64,000 nt of DNA, from assembly GCA_963576565.1 (NCBI GenBank), contig OY755044.1, positions 52,463,347-52,527,346 on the forward strand, given 5' to 3'. Positions 1 to 10,503 of this stretch are shown one piece after another. This DNA is from Aspidapion aeneum. Its lineage: Eukaryota; Arthropoda; Insecta; Coleoptera; Brentidae. Within the stretch, counting starts at the first letter, position 1; each line of letters opens with the position of its first letter. The position numbers and the translations under genes are program-made. The notes under the pieces are model-generated. The model was given only the letters and a program-made list of their open reading frames with translations. It was not told where the DNA came from and did no database searches.

Positions 1-235
1 TTGTTTTCCATTGATATAGGTACATAAATTTCCTTGAGAGGATAATTTTCTAGTAAAAAAAGGCTCTTTGACGAATATTCTGCAGAAAATTCCTTTTTAT
101 TAGTGCATAGAATACATTAACTTAATTATTACAATGCTTTACACATAATATAATGCAAATATAGTATTTTTCTATCAACGGAAACTTTTTTAATTGTTTT
201 TTAATGAAAAATATAAACTTATGCAATGCACTTAT

Positions 236-1663
236 GATTTCCGTACTCCGTCAAACTTCACGAAATTTTGGTTTGTTGTAGACTGAACCTTTCTTATCAA
301 AAGTTCTCAGGGGCCCAACTCAAATTAATGACCAGTTTTTGAAATACAGGGTGTTGAAAGTGATAATGTCCAAGAAGCATAATGGCTCTTTAGACGGCTT
401 TGCCAAACATATGCGCAATGTTACTATTTCATGTATTTACGATTTATTAATTTCTTTTAATCTATATCTTTAAAACCGTATAGGGTGTTTAAGTAAATAT
501 TATTCGAAAGTGTTAATGAGAAACAAGCTTTATTGTGTTTTAGGTTGAACCTTTTGTATCAAAAGTTCTTATGGGCCCAACCTAAATTAATTACCAGTTT
601 TTAAAATACAAGGTGTTGAAAGTGATAATGTCCAAAAAGCATTATAGCTTTTTAGAAGTGTTTTGCAAATATATACGCAATGTTACTATTACACACATTT
701 ACGATTTATTCTTTATTTTTATCTGTACCCGTAAAACATTATATACAGGGTGTTTAAGTAAATATTACTCGAAGGTTTTATTGAGAAACAAGCTTTAGTA
801 TGTTGTAGACTGAAACTTGATGGTCAGATGTTCTTATGATGGGCCCACGTAAATGAATTTCCAGTTTTTGAAATACAGAGTGTTGAGTAATAATGTTCAA
901 AAAGCATAATAGCTCTTTAGATGGAGTTTCCAAACATATACGAAATGTTACTATAACATATAGAGATAGTAGTTATTAGTTTTTTAATGGTTCTTGACTT
1001 ATTATGTATTTAATACAGGGTGTTTCGGCAAATGTAATTTAAATAATATTAAAAAATATTTAAGCGTTTTGTACATCTGTACCGTGCCCTGTAAAAAGCT
1101 ATAATGCTTCTCAGTAAAAATTTTGACTAATATTTATTAAAACACCCTGTGGATAATGTTTTATTGGTACAGATTAAAAATAATAAATAAATCGTAAATA
1201 TATGAAACAGTAAAATTGCATAAGTGTTTGGAAAATCCGTCTAAAGATAATTAATTCGTCTTGGACATTATTACTTTTAACACCCTCTATTTTATAAACT
1301 GGACACTAATTTAAGTTGGGCCCATAAAACTTTTTATACGAAAGATTCAATCTAAAACACACTAACGCTTGTTTCTCGTTATCACTTTCGAATAATATTT
1401 ACTTAAACACCCTGTAGAGAATGTTTTAAAGGTACAGATTAAAAATAATAAATAAATCGTAAATACATGTAATAGTAACATTGCGCATATGTTTGGAAAA
1501 GCCGTCTAAAGAGCCATTATGCTTCTTGGACATTATCACTTTTAACACCCTGTATTTCAAAAACTGGTCATTAATTTGAGTTGGGCCCCTGAGAACTTTT
1601 TATAAGAAAGGTACAATCTACAACATACCAAAACTTCATGGAGTTTGACGGATTACAGAAATC
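236..1663. repeat. Foldback element with tandemly repeated arms
   Basis: The two halves are imperfect reverse complements. The outer ends (ATTTCCGTA..CCGTCAAAC and its complement near 1640-1663) match, and the arms run to about 1015 and 1040. Each arm holds about 2.5 direct copies of a unit of roughly 260 bp that includes CAGGGTGTT and GGGCCCAAC; unit starts are near 276, 536 and 799 in the left arm. No coding capacity was seen. This is foldback-type architecture, a long inverted repeat built of subrepeats; the superfamily is not identified. Confidence 0.75.
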
Positions 1664-1707
1664 CCATTAGAGGTGTGCCTGATTCTTTTAGCTATGTGAT
1701 GTACAAA

Positions 1708-1895
1708 CAGTGGCGTATATAGGAACAAGTTTCGGGGGGGCCCGAGACAGTTTCTAGGGGGGCCGAGACCTCATAAGGTCGTATTTTATGCTATTTTATC
1801 TTTGTATTCATGAAATAGGTGGAAAATATCTAAAAAAAATCTTAGCTTCATGGGGGGTCCGGGTCCCCCGCCCCCACCCCGCATATACGCCACTG
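1708..1895. mobile_element. hAT-type MITE with 8-bp target duplication
   Basis: The element begins CAGTGGCGTATAT and ends ATATACGCCACTG. It is flanked by a perfect 8-bp duplication TGTACAAA at 1700-1707 and 1896-1903. An 8-bp duplication with CAGTGGCG ends is typical of non-autonomous hAT elements. A related 73-bp copy lies at 58633-58705. Confidence 0.9.
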
Positions 1896-1903
1896 TGTAC
1901 AAA

Positions 1904-2944
1904 TGTATTTAAATTAAACATTATTATATTATATTTGGGTGTTAAAAAAATGTTACGTAAGCTTTTTAAATTAAAGTAAAGTATATCGCTTTTAAGCTAC
2001 TGTACGAGTGAAACTTTCAGAAATCAGCTTTAAATGTGTATCGAAAAAAATGGCCGCCGCACATGGACTCTGTAAATTTCAAAACTTAATAAAAACCAAT
2101 GGTATAGAATAGAGTTTCAGTAGAAAAAAAAATCTAAATAGCATTTACAATGGCGTTTTTAATGTGTGAGATCATTATGCCGGACCTGTATATAAATATA
2201 GTGAAATAAACTATGTTTTTCCAAGCGCGGATTCGAGGTGGGGTAACGTGGTAATTACTCCCCTAGAATAAAAAAATGCACTTTTAGCACATGGTACAAA
2301 AGTTTAATAAAAAAATATCGTCGATTTTAACCCTTCCCCCCCTTGATTTTGACCTAGATCCGCGCTTGTTTTCTAAATATTAAAATTTAAAACTAAACAT
2401 TTTAAACTCTGTCCTGGTTCAAATCACACACTATATATTTAACTTAAATTTCGTCTTTCTTCAAAGTTAGCCAGTTTTTAGGGCGAAATATTTTTAGCCA
2501 CTCATCCAATTGCTTCGTTTGGGAAGGCAATGGCGCTTGCTAACATAGTCTTCGCACCCACCAACACAACATTGTTTTCTTTTCAATTTCTTAAGCGATG
2601 GATCGCCCCCATCAAAACGCACAAAATACCGATTGGTCATAATTTAGCAAAACACACCATAAAAATTAAGGTAAAAAGTCGAAAAATAACAAAAAATTGC
2701 ATCCACAAACGAAAAATTTTGCTAAAGTCAATGTCAGTCATAATCAAAAACAAATTGTCAAAATATACCAAGAGTAGCGGTTAATATATATTGCGACAGC
2801 GGAGAACTCTGTCCATAATATTTTTATACAAGGGGTGACGGTCTGTAATCAGCGCCTCTCGAACTTCGTATTCCCAACTAATGTATACAGGGGGTATGTA
2901 TAACACTATTATGAAAATACCGGGGTGCTTTCCTTACTATAAAT
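1904..2944. other. Intergenic, no gene recognised
   Basis: AT-rich sequence. There is an unassigned open frame of 84 codons near 2530-2784 with a lysine-rich translation and no motif I recognise; it is probably chance. Nothing else is supported here. Confidence 0.5.
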
Positions 2945-4105
2945 AATTAGTTTACTGTGACTCCTTGCCTATAAGATAAATTGAATAATTTTGCGAAAAT
3001 TGGGGTGAGTTCGCAGCACAATTTTTGAGTACTATCGCGGGAATGCCATCTGGACCCATTGCTTTGTTTGTATCCAACTTTTTAAGGGATTTTAGTATTT
3101 CTCTGTGACAAAAGGGTATCTCTGGCATACTGTGGGAAACCCTTTCAATGAACGGTGGAGTTTTTCCATTTGGCACTGTTAGGTTTGAGTTGGAGGAAAA
3201 GATTTTGGCCAGCATATTGGCTTTTTCCTCTGATGTTGTGGCTAAGTAAGTATTTTTATCTGTAAGTGGTGGTATGGATGACTTGGTGAAGTTTGATCCA
3301 ACGGCTTTTGCAAGAGACCAAAAGGACCTAGAACTACTTGGACAATTCAGCAACCTGTTTTTTATTCTTTGATTGTATGTTTCTTTGGCGGCGTCAATAG
3401 AAATTTTGCAACTAAATAGTTGCGTATAACACTATGTATTTTGGTTTTGAAAATTCTTCTATAAATTCTGTGTGGTTTTTAGCGGTTTCTTGTCGTTTAC
3501 AAAGGTTATATGCTGTGTGTTTCTTCTGTACAGCCGTTTGACACTGGCTGTTGAACCAAGGTTTTGCATTAGAAGGTTTTGCATTAGCTCTGCGTTTTAT
3601 TGTATGTGGGATATATGCATCCATTCCAGATAAGATTACTTTTGTTATTTCATTACAGCAAATAGTGGGATCAGCTGTTTTAAAGCAAACCTCTTGCCAT
3701 GGAAAATCCAGGTAAAACTGTTTAAGGTCATTCCATTTTGCCGATTTATAGTGCCACATTTTACGAGGAAGTGATTGTTGGCTTGGCGGTATGAACAATT
3801 CGCACTTTGTTCTTATAAGTTTATGATCGGATGAACCAAGTGGGGGATCTACTTGAATTGTGTACAAGTCAGGATTTGTAGTTAGGAACAAGTCTAAAAG
3901 CGCTGCAAATTCACCCCTTTCTGAGATACGGGTAGGTTCATCGACAAGCTGCGTTAGACCACAACTTATGGCAAAAGCTTCTGCTTCCCTGCCTTCATTA
4001 TCTGTTTTGTTGTGGTGTTTTAGCCAGGGTATATTGTGGACGTTGAAGTCGCCTAAAAAAACAATTTCCGCATGTGGATAGTTAGACTGTATACTATCAC
4101 AGTTT
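2945..4105 (-). pseudogene. Jockey-like endonuclease and RT start, frameshifted fragment
   Basis: Minus strand. From about 4105 to 3412 the frame gives the second half of the endonuclease, including FLGDFNVHN (near 4050) and the catalytic SSDH motif (near 3830), then a linker. From 3353 to 2952, in another frame, comes the linker to reverse transcriptase with KAMGPDGIPAIVLKNCA (near 3020-3070), which is RT block 1. Another frame shift near 3000 is needed to follow the homology, which stops at about 2945 before the catalytic RT motifs. At least two frameshifts and the 3' truncation make it inactive. Confidence 0.8.
4096..4105. repeat. 10-bp target-site duplication, left copy
   Basis: ATCACAGTTT, repeated at 8256-8265. 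It marks the insertion point of the R1/LOA-like element in the Jockey endonuclease frame. Confidence 0.85.
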
Positions 4106-4136
4106 GGGGTTGGGGGGACCTGGCAGTAGGGATAAA

Positions 4137-4574
4137 ATGCTGGCTAGCCGACTGGCTATCATGAGTGATAAAAATCTTTTTGTACCCCAGGTGAGTACTA
4201 ATCTCACCGGTAGTTCAGACCGGGTTAAAGCCCTGGTTGCTGCCGCTGGCCCCATGGATTATGGAGAGGGCCAATCACTCATTAACCCTCACGGAGGAGG
4301 TAAAAACTCCGAAGGAGAAGCAGTGCCGAATAGGCCTGCAAGATCCAACCAACAAAGGAGTGCCGAAGAGGCCCCTATGGAGCTGGAGGTCATACCAACT
4401 CCAGCTCCAACTCCACCACCAGAACTTGAGTGGAAAAATCAACTGCTTAAAAGCGACGGTGACACCACTGACAAGGGCTCCAATATGAATGCCCGAACTC
4501 ATAACATACAAAACCAAAAGTTGTTTGGATCATGGCAGGCGCACAACAACGAGAACATCAAGGCCTGCACTTGA
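4137..4574 (+). CDS. Short ORF1-like reading frame of the R1/LOA-type element
   Basis: An open frame of about 145 codons from the first in-frame ATG (4137) to TGA at 4572-4574. The product is polar, with a proline-rich stretch (PTPAPTPPPELEW) and no visible zinc knuckle. ORF1 of this group normally encodes a larger nucleic-acid-binding protein with CCHC motifs, so this is either a minimal or a truncated ORF1. It overlaps the start of ORF2 (ATG 4532) by about 40 bp in a different frame, as in many non-LTR elements. Assignment rests on position only. Confidence 0.45.
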   Translation: MLASRLAIMSDKNLFVPQVSTNLTGSSDRVKALVAAAGPMDYGEGQSLINPHGGGKNSEGEAVPNRPARSNQQRSAEEAPMELEVIPTPAPTPPPELEWKNQLLKSDGDTTDKGSNMNARTHNIQNQKLFGSWQAHNNENIKACT

Positions 4575-7500
4575 TACAAGTAAATCTACGCCATACCAAG
4601 ACAGCAACGTACACTCTTGGTAGAGTTTTCAAGCAGCAGAGGCTGGACATTGCCCTGTTGCAAGAACCGTGGCTATCAAGTATGAACCAAGTAGCTGGAC
4701 TTAGCCGAACTCTTGGTAACATCATCACACATAACTCAGGTATTAGACCACGAGCATCTATTCTTATAAGAAAAGATATTAACTACTTTGTCCTCTCAGA
4801 TTTCTGTACTGATGACCTAGTAGCGCTACGATTAATCGTCCCCGGTGAGCAAGGCATGACAGAACTAGTCGTCTGCTCAGCATATTTTCCGGGTGACAGA
4901 GAAGCACCACTGCCTCCCACTGCAGAGGCAGCTAACCTGATTGCATACTGCAAAGAGAGGAACGTACAGCTCATCCTGGGCTGTGATGCGAATGCGCACC
5001 ACACAGTGTGGGGCAGCACAGACATCAACAGAAGGGGTGAGCATCTGTTCCACTAAGTTATAGGGGAGGGGCTTTTTGTAAATAATGTTGGCTCCAAACA
5101 AACCTTTGTCGGTCAAAATAGGGCAGAGGTACTAGATCTAACAATAAGCACAAAACTAATTAGCAATAAGATCACTGACTGGAGGGTTACAGATGAGCCC
5201 TCTCTGTCAGACCACAATCATATACAATTCACCGTCGGTATGGGACCTACAAAAACAATTCAATACAGAGACCCAAAAAGCACAGATTGGAGTGGATATG
5301 TCAGATCCCTCCAAGAAAAGCTGAACTCAGCAATGACCGACGTGTGGGATCGTGATAAAATAGAAATGGCCTCTGAACAACTAAGGGAGGCTATTATAAC
5401 CGCGTATCACGAAAATTCTCCTCTTAAAACCAAAACTGATAATCGCGGTATGTCTTGGTGGAACAATTCTTTGTTCAAAAAAGGAAAAGAGGTTAGACGC
5501 CTATTTAATCGGGCAAAGGAGACGGGCAACTGGGAAAGCTACCGTGCCTCCCTCAACGAATATAACAAACAAATCAGAAGTGCCAAAAGAGAGTCATGGA
5601 GGAGGTTCTGTCATGGGCTCACAAAGCTTCCGGACACAACTCGAATCCATAAAATTCTGTCTAAAGAGCCAGCAAACAAACTTGGAGCAATAAAGCTCTC
5701 GGATGGCACCTTCACAAAATCTGAAAGGGAATCCCTGGAGGCACTGGCAGAGCATCATTTCCCAGGAAGCACACTTCTTGAAAACGGGAATATTCCTGAG
5801 CAATTGACCCATGGACATCGCCCCAAACAGGCGGATTGGAAAATTGCAAAAAAATTATCAATTCAAATAAGATCAAAATGGCGTTCACGTCTTTTGAACC
5901 ATACAAATCACCGGGCCTAGATGGTATTCTTCCAGTGCTAGTACAAAAAGGCCTGGAAGTGCTAGTACTTTGCCTGGTGAAACTGTATAGAGCCAGCCTA
6001 GCATGGAATTATATTCCAACCAGCTGGACTAAAGTTAAGGTAGTTACATACCTAAGGCGGGTCGGGCAGATAATACTCCAAAATCGCTTCGACCCATAAG
6101 CCTCACCTCATTTCTGTTGAAAGGCTTGGAAAAGATAATAGACGTACATATCAGAGGTGGCGCCTTAATGGCCCACCCGCTTAATGCAAACCAATATGCA
6201 TACCAAGCAGGGAAGTCAACAGAACTAGCTTTAAACAACCTTGTTGGAAAAATCAAGGAAACCTTCGATGCAAAAGGCATCGCAGTAGGTGTTTTTCTTG
6301 ATATAGAAGGAGCATTTAACAATGCACTACCCAATTCCCTCTTTGAATCAGCGTGCGCCCGAGGAATAGAATCTACCGTCACAGGATTCATCAGGTGCAC
6401 ACTCGAGAATCGAGTGATTGAAACAACTCTTAACGATGAGATGGTAAGCTTCAGAGCTGCTAGAGGCTGTCCACAAGGAGGAGTTTTGTCTCCCCTCCTG
6501 TGGTCTCTACTGGTCGATGATCTTCTTGCCATCTTGGAATCGCTGGATGTAGAGGTATTGGGATACGCAGATGACGTAGGAGCAATCATTAGAGACATTC
6601 CAGAGAGTGAATTCTCTGGAAAGATACAAGAAGTAATAAACACGGTAAAAGACTGGTGTGACAGGGAACAGATGTCTGTAAATCCTAGCAAAACAGTTAT
6701 TATACCGTTCACCCGTAAAAGGAAGTTTGATTTCCTGACTCCTCCGGAGCTTAACGGTGAAATAATTCCATTTGCATCAGAGGGGAAATACCTAGGGGTC
6801 ACTCTAGATAAAACTCTTACCTGGAATGCCCATATGGAAAAAGTAACCCGCAAAGCCACACTGTCCTTATGGACGTGCAAAAGAATTTGCGGAAAAACCT
6901 GGGGCACTAGCCCCAAACAAATGTATTCAATGATTGCGTATGGCGCAATAGTCTGGTTCGAGAAGGGACATCAAAGAACCTCAAGGGCCAAACTAACCAG
7001 CTTACAACGACAAGCCAGTCTTGCCATATGTGGTGCAATGAGCTCTAGCCCATCGACTGCGCTTGAATGCTTACTAAACTTACCTCCGCTTCACATTTTC
7101 TTAGAGGCGGAGGCACGAAGAGCAACATACAGAATAAGAGCCAACCACCAGGATGGCAGGGCAAACAAACTGATATCAACAGCCCTAATAAGGGAACAAG
7201 AGTTGGATGCAACTCTAGGAATGATATCCGACGTCATGCCCAACACGGTGTACAGCAGAAAGCTATACAACATTATCCTCCCGGAGAGGGAGGACTGGTT
7301 AAAGAACAGGACCAATTTTTCAAATAACGATAGCTTCTGGTATACCGACGGATCCAAAATGCCTTCGGGCGTTGGATCTGGAGTTGTTAGTATTCAAGAA
7401 AAAGTCGAGATTAAACATAGTCTCGGTCAATTGGCTACTATATTTCAAGCCGAACTCGTAGCCATTGAACTGTGTGCCCGGTGGATTACTGACCACAAAT

Positions 7501-8162
7501 GGAACAACAGGACAATAAAAATCTTCTCCGACAGTCAAGCAGCCTTAAGAGCGCTTGATTCCTATACGGTCTCATCGAGAACCGTGAGGAGCTGTAAAGA
7601 TTCGCTGAATGCGCTTGGTAGCGCTAACAATGTATCATTAGTATGGATACCAGGGCATTCTGGGCACGAGGGAAATGAGGCCGCAGACCTAGCAGCGAGG
7701 AAAGCGGCATCTGCCGAGTTTTTCGGCCCCGAGCCAGCCCTGGGGATATCATACAATGCTGCTAAATCAACCATATTAAAATGGATGGAGAATAGCTTCC
7801 AACAATACTAGATAAATATACCAGAACTGGCTCACTCTAAAGAGTTCATTAAAGGACCTTGTAGAAACAGAGCCAGGAACATTATTGGACTTACCAGACA
7901 GGAGATACGTATAGTGACTGGTCTTTATACGGGTCACTGTCGACTGAGAGTGCCCATGCACAGAATGGGACTAACAGAGACCGAATGTAGACTCTGTATG
8001 GAGGATGACGAAACAGTCAGACATGTACTGTGCGAATGTCCGGCTATTGCACGTTTACGTCAGAATACTTTCGGTAAACCTCAGATCGACTCAGAAGATC
8101 TGAACAGTGTCTCACCCAAACTGATAGCCGGCCTTTTTGGAGGATTAGGCATACAGTGGTGA
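4532..8162 (+). pseudogene. ORF2 polyprotein: endonuclease, RT, RNase H (interrupted)
   Basis: Begins at ATG 4532 just after ORF1. Domains in order: AP-like endonuclease (QVNLRHTK near 4580, LLQEPW near 4660, GCDANAHH near 4985, SDHNH near 5210); linker; RT, with YKSPGLDGI near 5905, CPQGGVLSPLLW near 6470 and the catalytic YADD near 6560; RNase H (YTDGSK near 7340, AELVAIE near 7450, SDSQAA near 7530, PGHSGHEGNEAAD near 7660); and a C-terminal CRLC...HVLCECP zinc motif near 7990-8040. Breaks: stop TAA at 5054-5056, frame shifts near 5840-5920 and 6050-6110, and stop TAG at 7809-7811; the natural end is TGA at 8160-8162. Catalytic residues are kept but the frame is dead. Confidence 0.88.
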
Positions 8163-8255
8163 GAAACCACTCAAAAGTGAGCCACAATAGACCCACTGGT
8201 GGTCGCAGTGGAAGGGCTGCAAGGCCCACTCACATATGAATCATCAATCATCATC

Positions 8256-8546
8256 ATCACAGTTTTCGGATAATGTCGCAAAAAAGTTTTGATACTCGGT
8301 GTTACTTGGCGGTCGGTAGAGGCAGCAAATGAACTTGGTCGGTGACTTTGAGGTGAATTTCAGCCATATGATATCGAGGTTCGCTGGTTCTAGCTTCTCC
8401 TCTCGATGACATGAAAGGTCATTTTTATTGTACACACAGATCCCAAAATTATGTCGAAATCGGTGGTGTAGGTCATAGCCGGGATAAAGATAGTTCACAA
8501 TAGGTGTTGCAGAACTGATTTTAGTTTCAGTGAGAACAAGGATGTC
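8256..8546 (-). pseudogene. Jockey-like endonuclease, N-terminal fragment
   Basis: Read on the minus strand, this begins with the apurinic-endonuclease-type motif DILVLTETKI (near 8515-8545) and continues with a GxCVY-like segment and CCLYRPP (near 8300). These are hallmarks of the first half of the EN domain of Jockey-group non-LTR elements. The true N-terminus is missing because the pentamer array abuts it. The other side ends at the R1/LOA-like insertion; the frame resumes at 4105. It would have nicked target DNA to prime reverse transcription. No stop codon lies within the piece. Confidence 0.75.
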
Positions 8547-8547
8547 A

Positions 8548-10075
8548 GGTTCGGTTCGGTTTGGTTCGGTTCGTTTCGTTTCGTTTCGTTTCGTTTCGGT
8601 TCGGTTCGGTTCGGTTCGGTTTTGTTCTGTTCTGTTCTGTTCGGTTCGGTTCGGTTCGGTTCGGTTCGGTTCGGTTCGGTTCGGTTCGGTTCGGTTCGGT
8701 TCGGTTCGGTTCGCTTCGCTTCGCTTCGGTTCGGTTCGGTTCGGTTCGGTTCGGTTCGGTTCGGTTCGGTTCGGTTCGGTTCGGTTCGGTTCGGTTCGGT
8801 TCGGTTCGGTTCGGTTCGGTTCGGTTCGGTTCGGTTCGGTTCGGTTCGGTTCGGTTCGGTTCGGTTCGGTTCGGTTCGGTTCGGTTCGGTTCGGTTCGGT
8901 TCGGTTCGGTTCGGTTCGGTTCGGTTCGGTTCGGTTCGGTTCGGTTCGGTTCGGTTCGGTTCGGTTCGGTTCGGTTCGGTTCGGTTCGGTTCGGTTCGGT
9001 TCGGTTCGGTTCGGTTCGGTTCGGTTCGGTTCGGTTCGGTTCGGTTCGTTTCGGTTCGGTTCGGTTCGGTTCGGTTCGGTTCGGTTCGGTTCGGTTCGGT
9101 TCGGTTCGGTTCGGTTCGGTTCGGTTCGGTTCGGTTCGGTTCGGTTCGTTTCGGTTCGGTTCGGTTCGGTTCGGTTCGGTTCGGTTCGGTTCGGTTCGGT
9201 TCGGTTCGGTTCGGTTCGGTTCGGTTCGGTTCGGTTCGGTTCGGTTCGGTTCGGTTCGGTTCGGTTCGGTTCGGTTCGGTTCGGTTCGGTTCGGTTCGGT
9301 TCGGTTCGGTTCGGTTCGGTTCGGTTCGGTTCGGTTCGGTTCGGTTCGGTTCGGTTCGGTTCGGTTCGGTTCGGTTCGGTTCGGTTCGGTTCGGTTCGGT
9401 TCGGTTCGGTTCGGTTCGGTTCGGTTCGGTTCGGTTCGGTTCGGTTCGGTTCGGTTCGGTTCGGTTCGGTTCGTTTCGGTTCGGTTCGGTTCGGTTCGGT
9501 TCGGTTCGGTTCGGTTCGGTTCGGTTCGGTTCGGTTCGGTTCGGTTCGGTCCGGTCCGGTTCGGTTCGGTTCGGTTCGGTTCGGTTCGGTTCGGTTCGGT
9601 TCGGTTCGGTTCGGTTCGGTTCGGTTCGGTTCGGTTCGGTTCGGTTCGGTTCGGTTCGGTTCGGTTCGGTTCGGTTCGGTTCGGTTCGGTTCGGTTCGGT
9701 TCGGTTCGGTTCGGTTCGGTTCGGTTCGGTTCGGTTCGGTTCGGTTCGGTTCGGTTCGGTTCGGTTCGGTTCGGTTCGGTTCGGTTCGGTTCGGTTCGGT
9801 TCGGTTCGGTTCGGTTCGGTTCGGTTCGGTTCGGTTCGGTTCGGTTCGGTTCGGTTCGGTTCGGTTCGGTTCGGTTCGGTTCGGTTCGGTTCGGTTCGGT
9901 TCGTTTCGGTTCGGTTCGGTTCGGTTCGGTTCGGTTCGGTTCGGTTCGGTTCGGTTCGGTTCGGTTCGGTTCGGTTCGGTTCGGTTCGGTTCGGTTCGGT
10001 TCGGTTCGGTTCGGTTCGGTTCGGTTCGGTTCGGTTCGGTTCGGTTCGGTTCGGTTCGGTTCGGTTCGGTCCGGA
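8548..10075. repeat. (TTCGG)n pentanucleotide satellite array, about 1.5 kb
   Basis: About 300 uninterrupted copies of TTCGG. Variants cluster at the left edge (TTCGT runs near 8572-8597, TTCTG near 8623-8640, TTCGC near 8711-8725). The interior is nearly uniform apart from single TTCGT units near 9048, 9148, 9473 and 9903 and TCCGG near 9550. No unit or variant creates a stop, so long VRFGS- or NRTEP-type frames are open; they are not genes. The left side abuts Jockey sequence. The right side runs into 10076-10125, which resembles the end of the MITE at 41374-41684. Confidence 0.97.
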
Positions 10076-10125
10076 TTCACACTCTCTAGGATCTCGGGAA
10101 AGAAGTCAGGAAAATTTTTCTATTT
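10076..10125. repeat. MITE terminal sequence at the edge of the pentamer array
   Basis: The segment with CTCTAGGATCTCGGGAAAG and AGTCAGG matches the right arm of the element at 41374-41684 (CTCTAGGATCCCGGAAAAG, AGCCAGG). In both places it directly follows TTCGG- or TTTGG-type sequence. This suggests that the array grew out of the subterminal repeat of that MITE. Confidence 0.6.
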
Positions 10126-10128
10126 TTA

Positions 10129-10195
10129 TGAGGTTAGGTCAGATTAGGTTTAGTTAGATTAGGTTAGGTTAAGTCAGGGTCGGGTTAGGTTAAGG
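10129..10195. repeat. Degenerate TTAGG-like patch
   Basis: About 65 bp of imperfect TTAGG/TCAGG/TTAAG motifs, with two clean TTAGG units in a row near 10160-10175. TTAGG is the common arthropod telomere repeat. The patch is short and degenerate, and GGTTAGGTT-type words are common in insect DNA, so a telomeric origin is unproven. Confidence 0.4.
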
Positions 10196-10204
10196 TTTCG
10201 AAAT

Positions 10205-10503
10205 TTTCTATTTTTGATTTTCGATATTTGTTAATTTCGATATTTTGTATGTTCGATATTTTGTGATTCGATATTTTGTATTTTCGATATTTTGTATTTT
10301 CAATATTTTGTATTATCGATATTTTGTATTTTCGATATTTTGTATTTTCGATATTTTGTGATTCGATATTTTGTAGTTTCGATATTTTGTAGTTTCGATA
10401 GTTTGTGGTTTCGATATTTTGTAGTTTCGATATTTTGTATGTTTTCGATATTTTGTATTTTCGATATTTTCTGTTTTCATTATTTTGTGTTTCGATATTT
10501 TTT
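10205..10503. repeat. Tandem array of a TTTCGATATTTTGTA-type unit
   Basis: About 18 copies of a 15-18-bp unit reading (T)TTTCGATATTTTGTA with small variants (GATTCGATATTTTGTA, TAGTTTCGATATTTTG). It is stop-poor on both strands, so open frames here are low-complexity artefacts. Confidence 0.9.

Larger units (their letters stand above)
4106..8255 (+). mobile_element. R1/LOA-type non-LTR retrotransposon, near full length
   Basis: A 4.15-kb insertion in the opposite orientation to the Jockey fragment. The sequence ATCACAGTTT occurs at both edges (4096-4105 and 8256-8265) as a 10-bp target duplication. It carries a short ORF1, then an ORF2 with endonuclease, RT, RNase H and a C-terminal CCHC motif. 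The 3' end is not poly-A but a TCA/ATC-rich tail (about 8238-8255). An RNase H domain with this endonuclease type fits the LOA/I side of the R1/LOA/I group; the exact clade is uncertain. Confidence 0.85.
2945..8546 (-). mobile_element. Jockey-like non-LTR retrotransposon fragment, split by an insertion
   Basis: Minus-strand pieces at 8266-8546 (start of the endonuclease) and 2945-4105 (rest of the endonuclease and start of the reverse transcriptase) belong to one element. Removing 4106-8265 joins them in one reading frame across the target duplication. The fragment is cut at both ends: at 8546 by the (TTCGG)n array and at about 2945 in the early part of the RT domain. No poly-A tail or UTR is visible. 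The clade assignment is by overall protein style only. Confidence 0.8.

Noticed and set aside
2530..2784. 84-codon lysine-rich frame
   Set aside because: AT-rich chance frame with no homology recognised.
8530..10157. Long open frames of 500+ codons (VRFGS and NRTEP repeats) on both strands
   Set aside because: They come from a pentamer that contains no stop in any frame; there is no start context, domain or codon signature of a gene.
8548..10503. Possible CRISPR array
   Set aside because: Units are contiguous with no unique spacers, and the DNA is eukaryotic.
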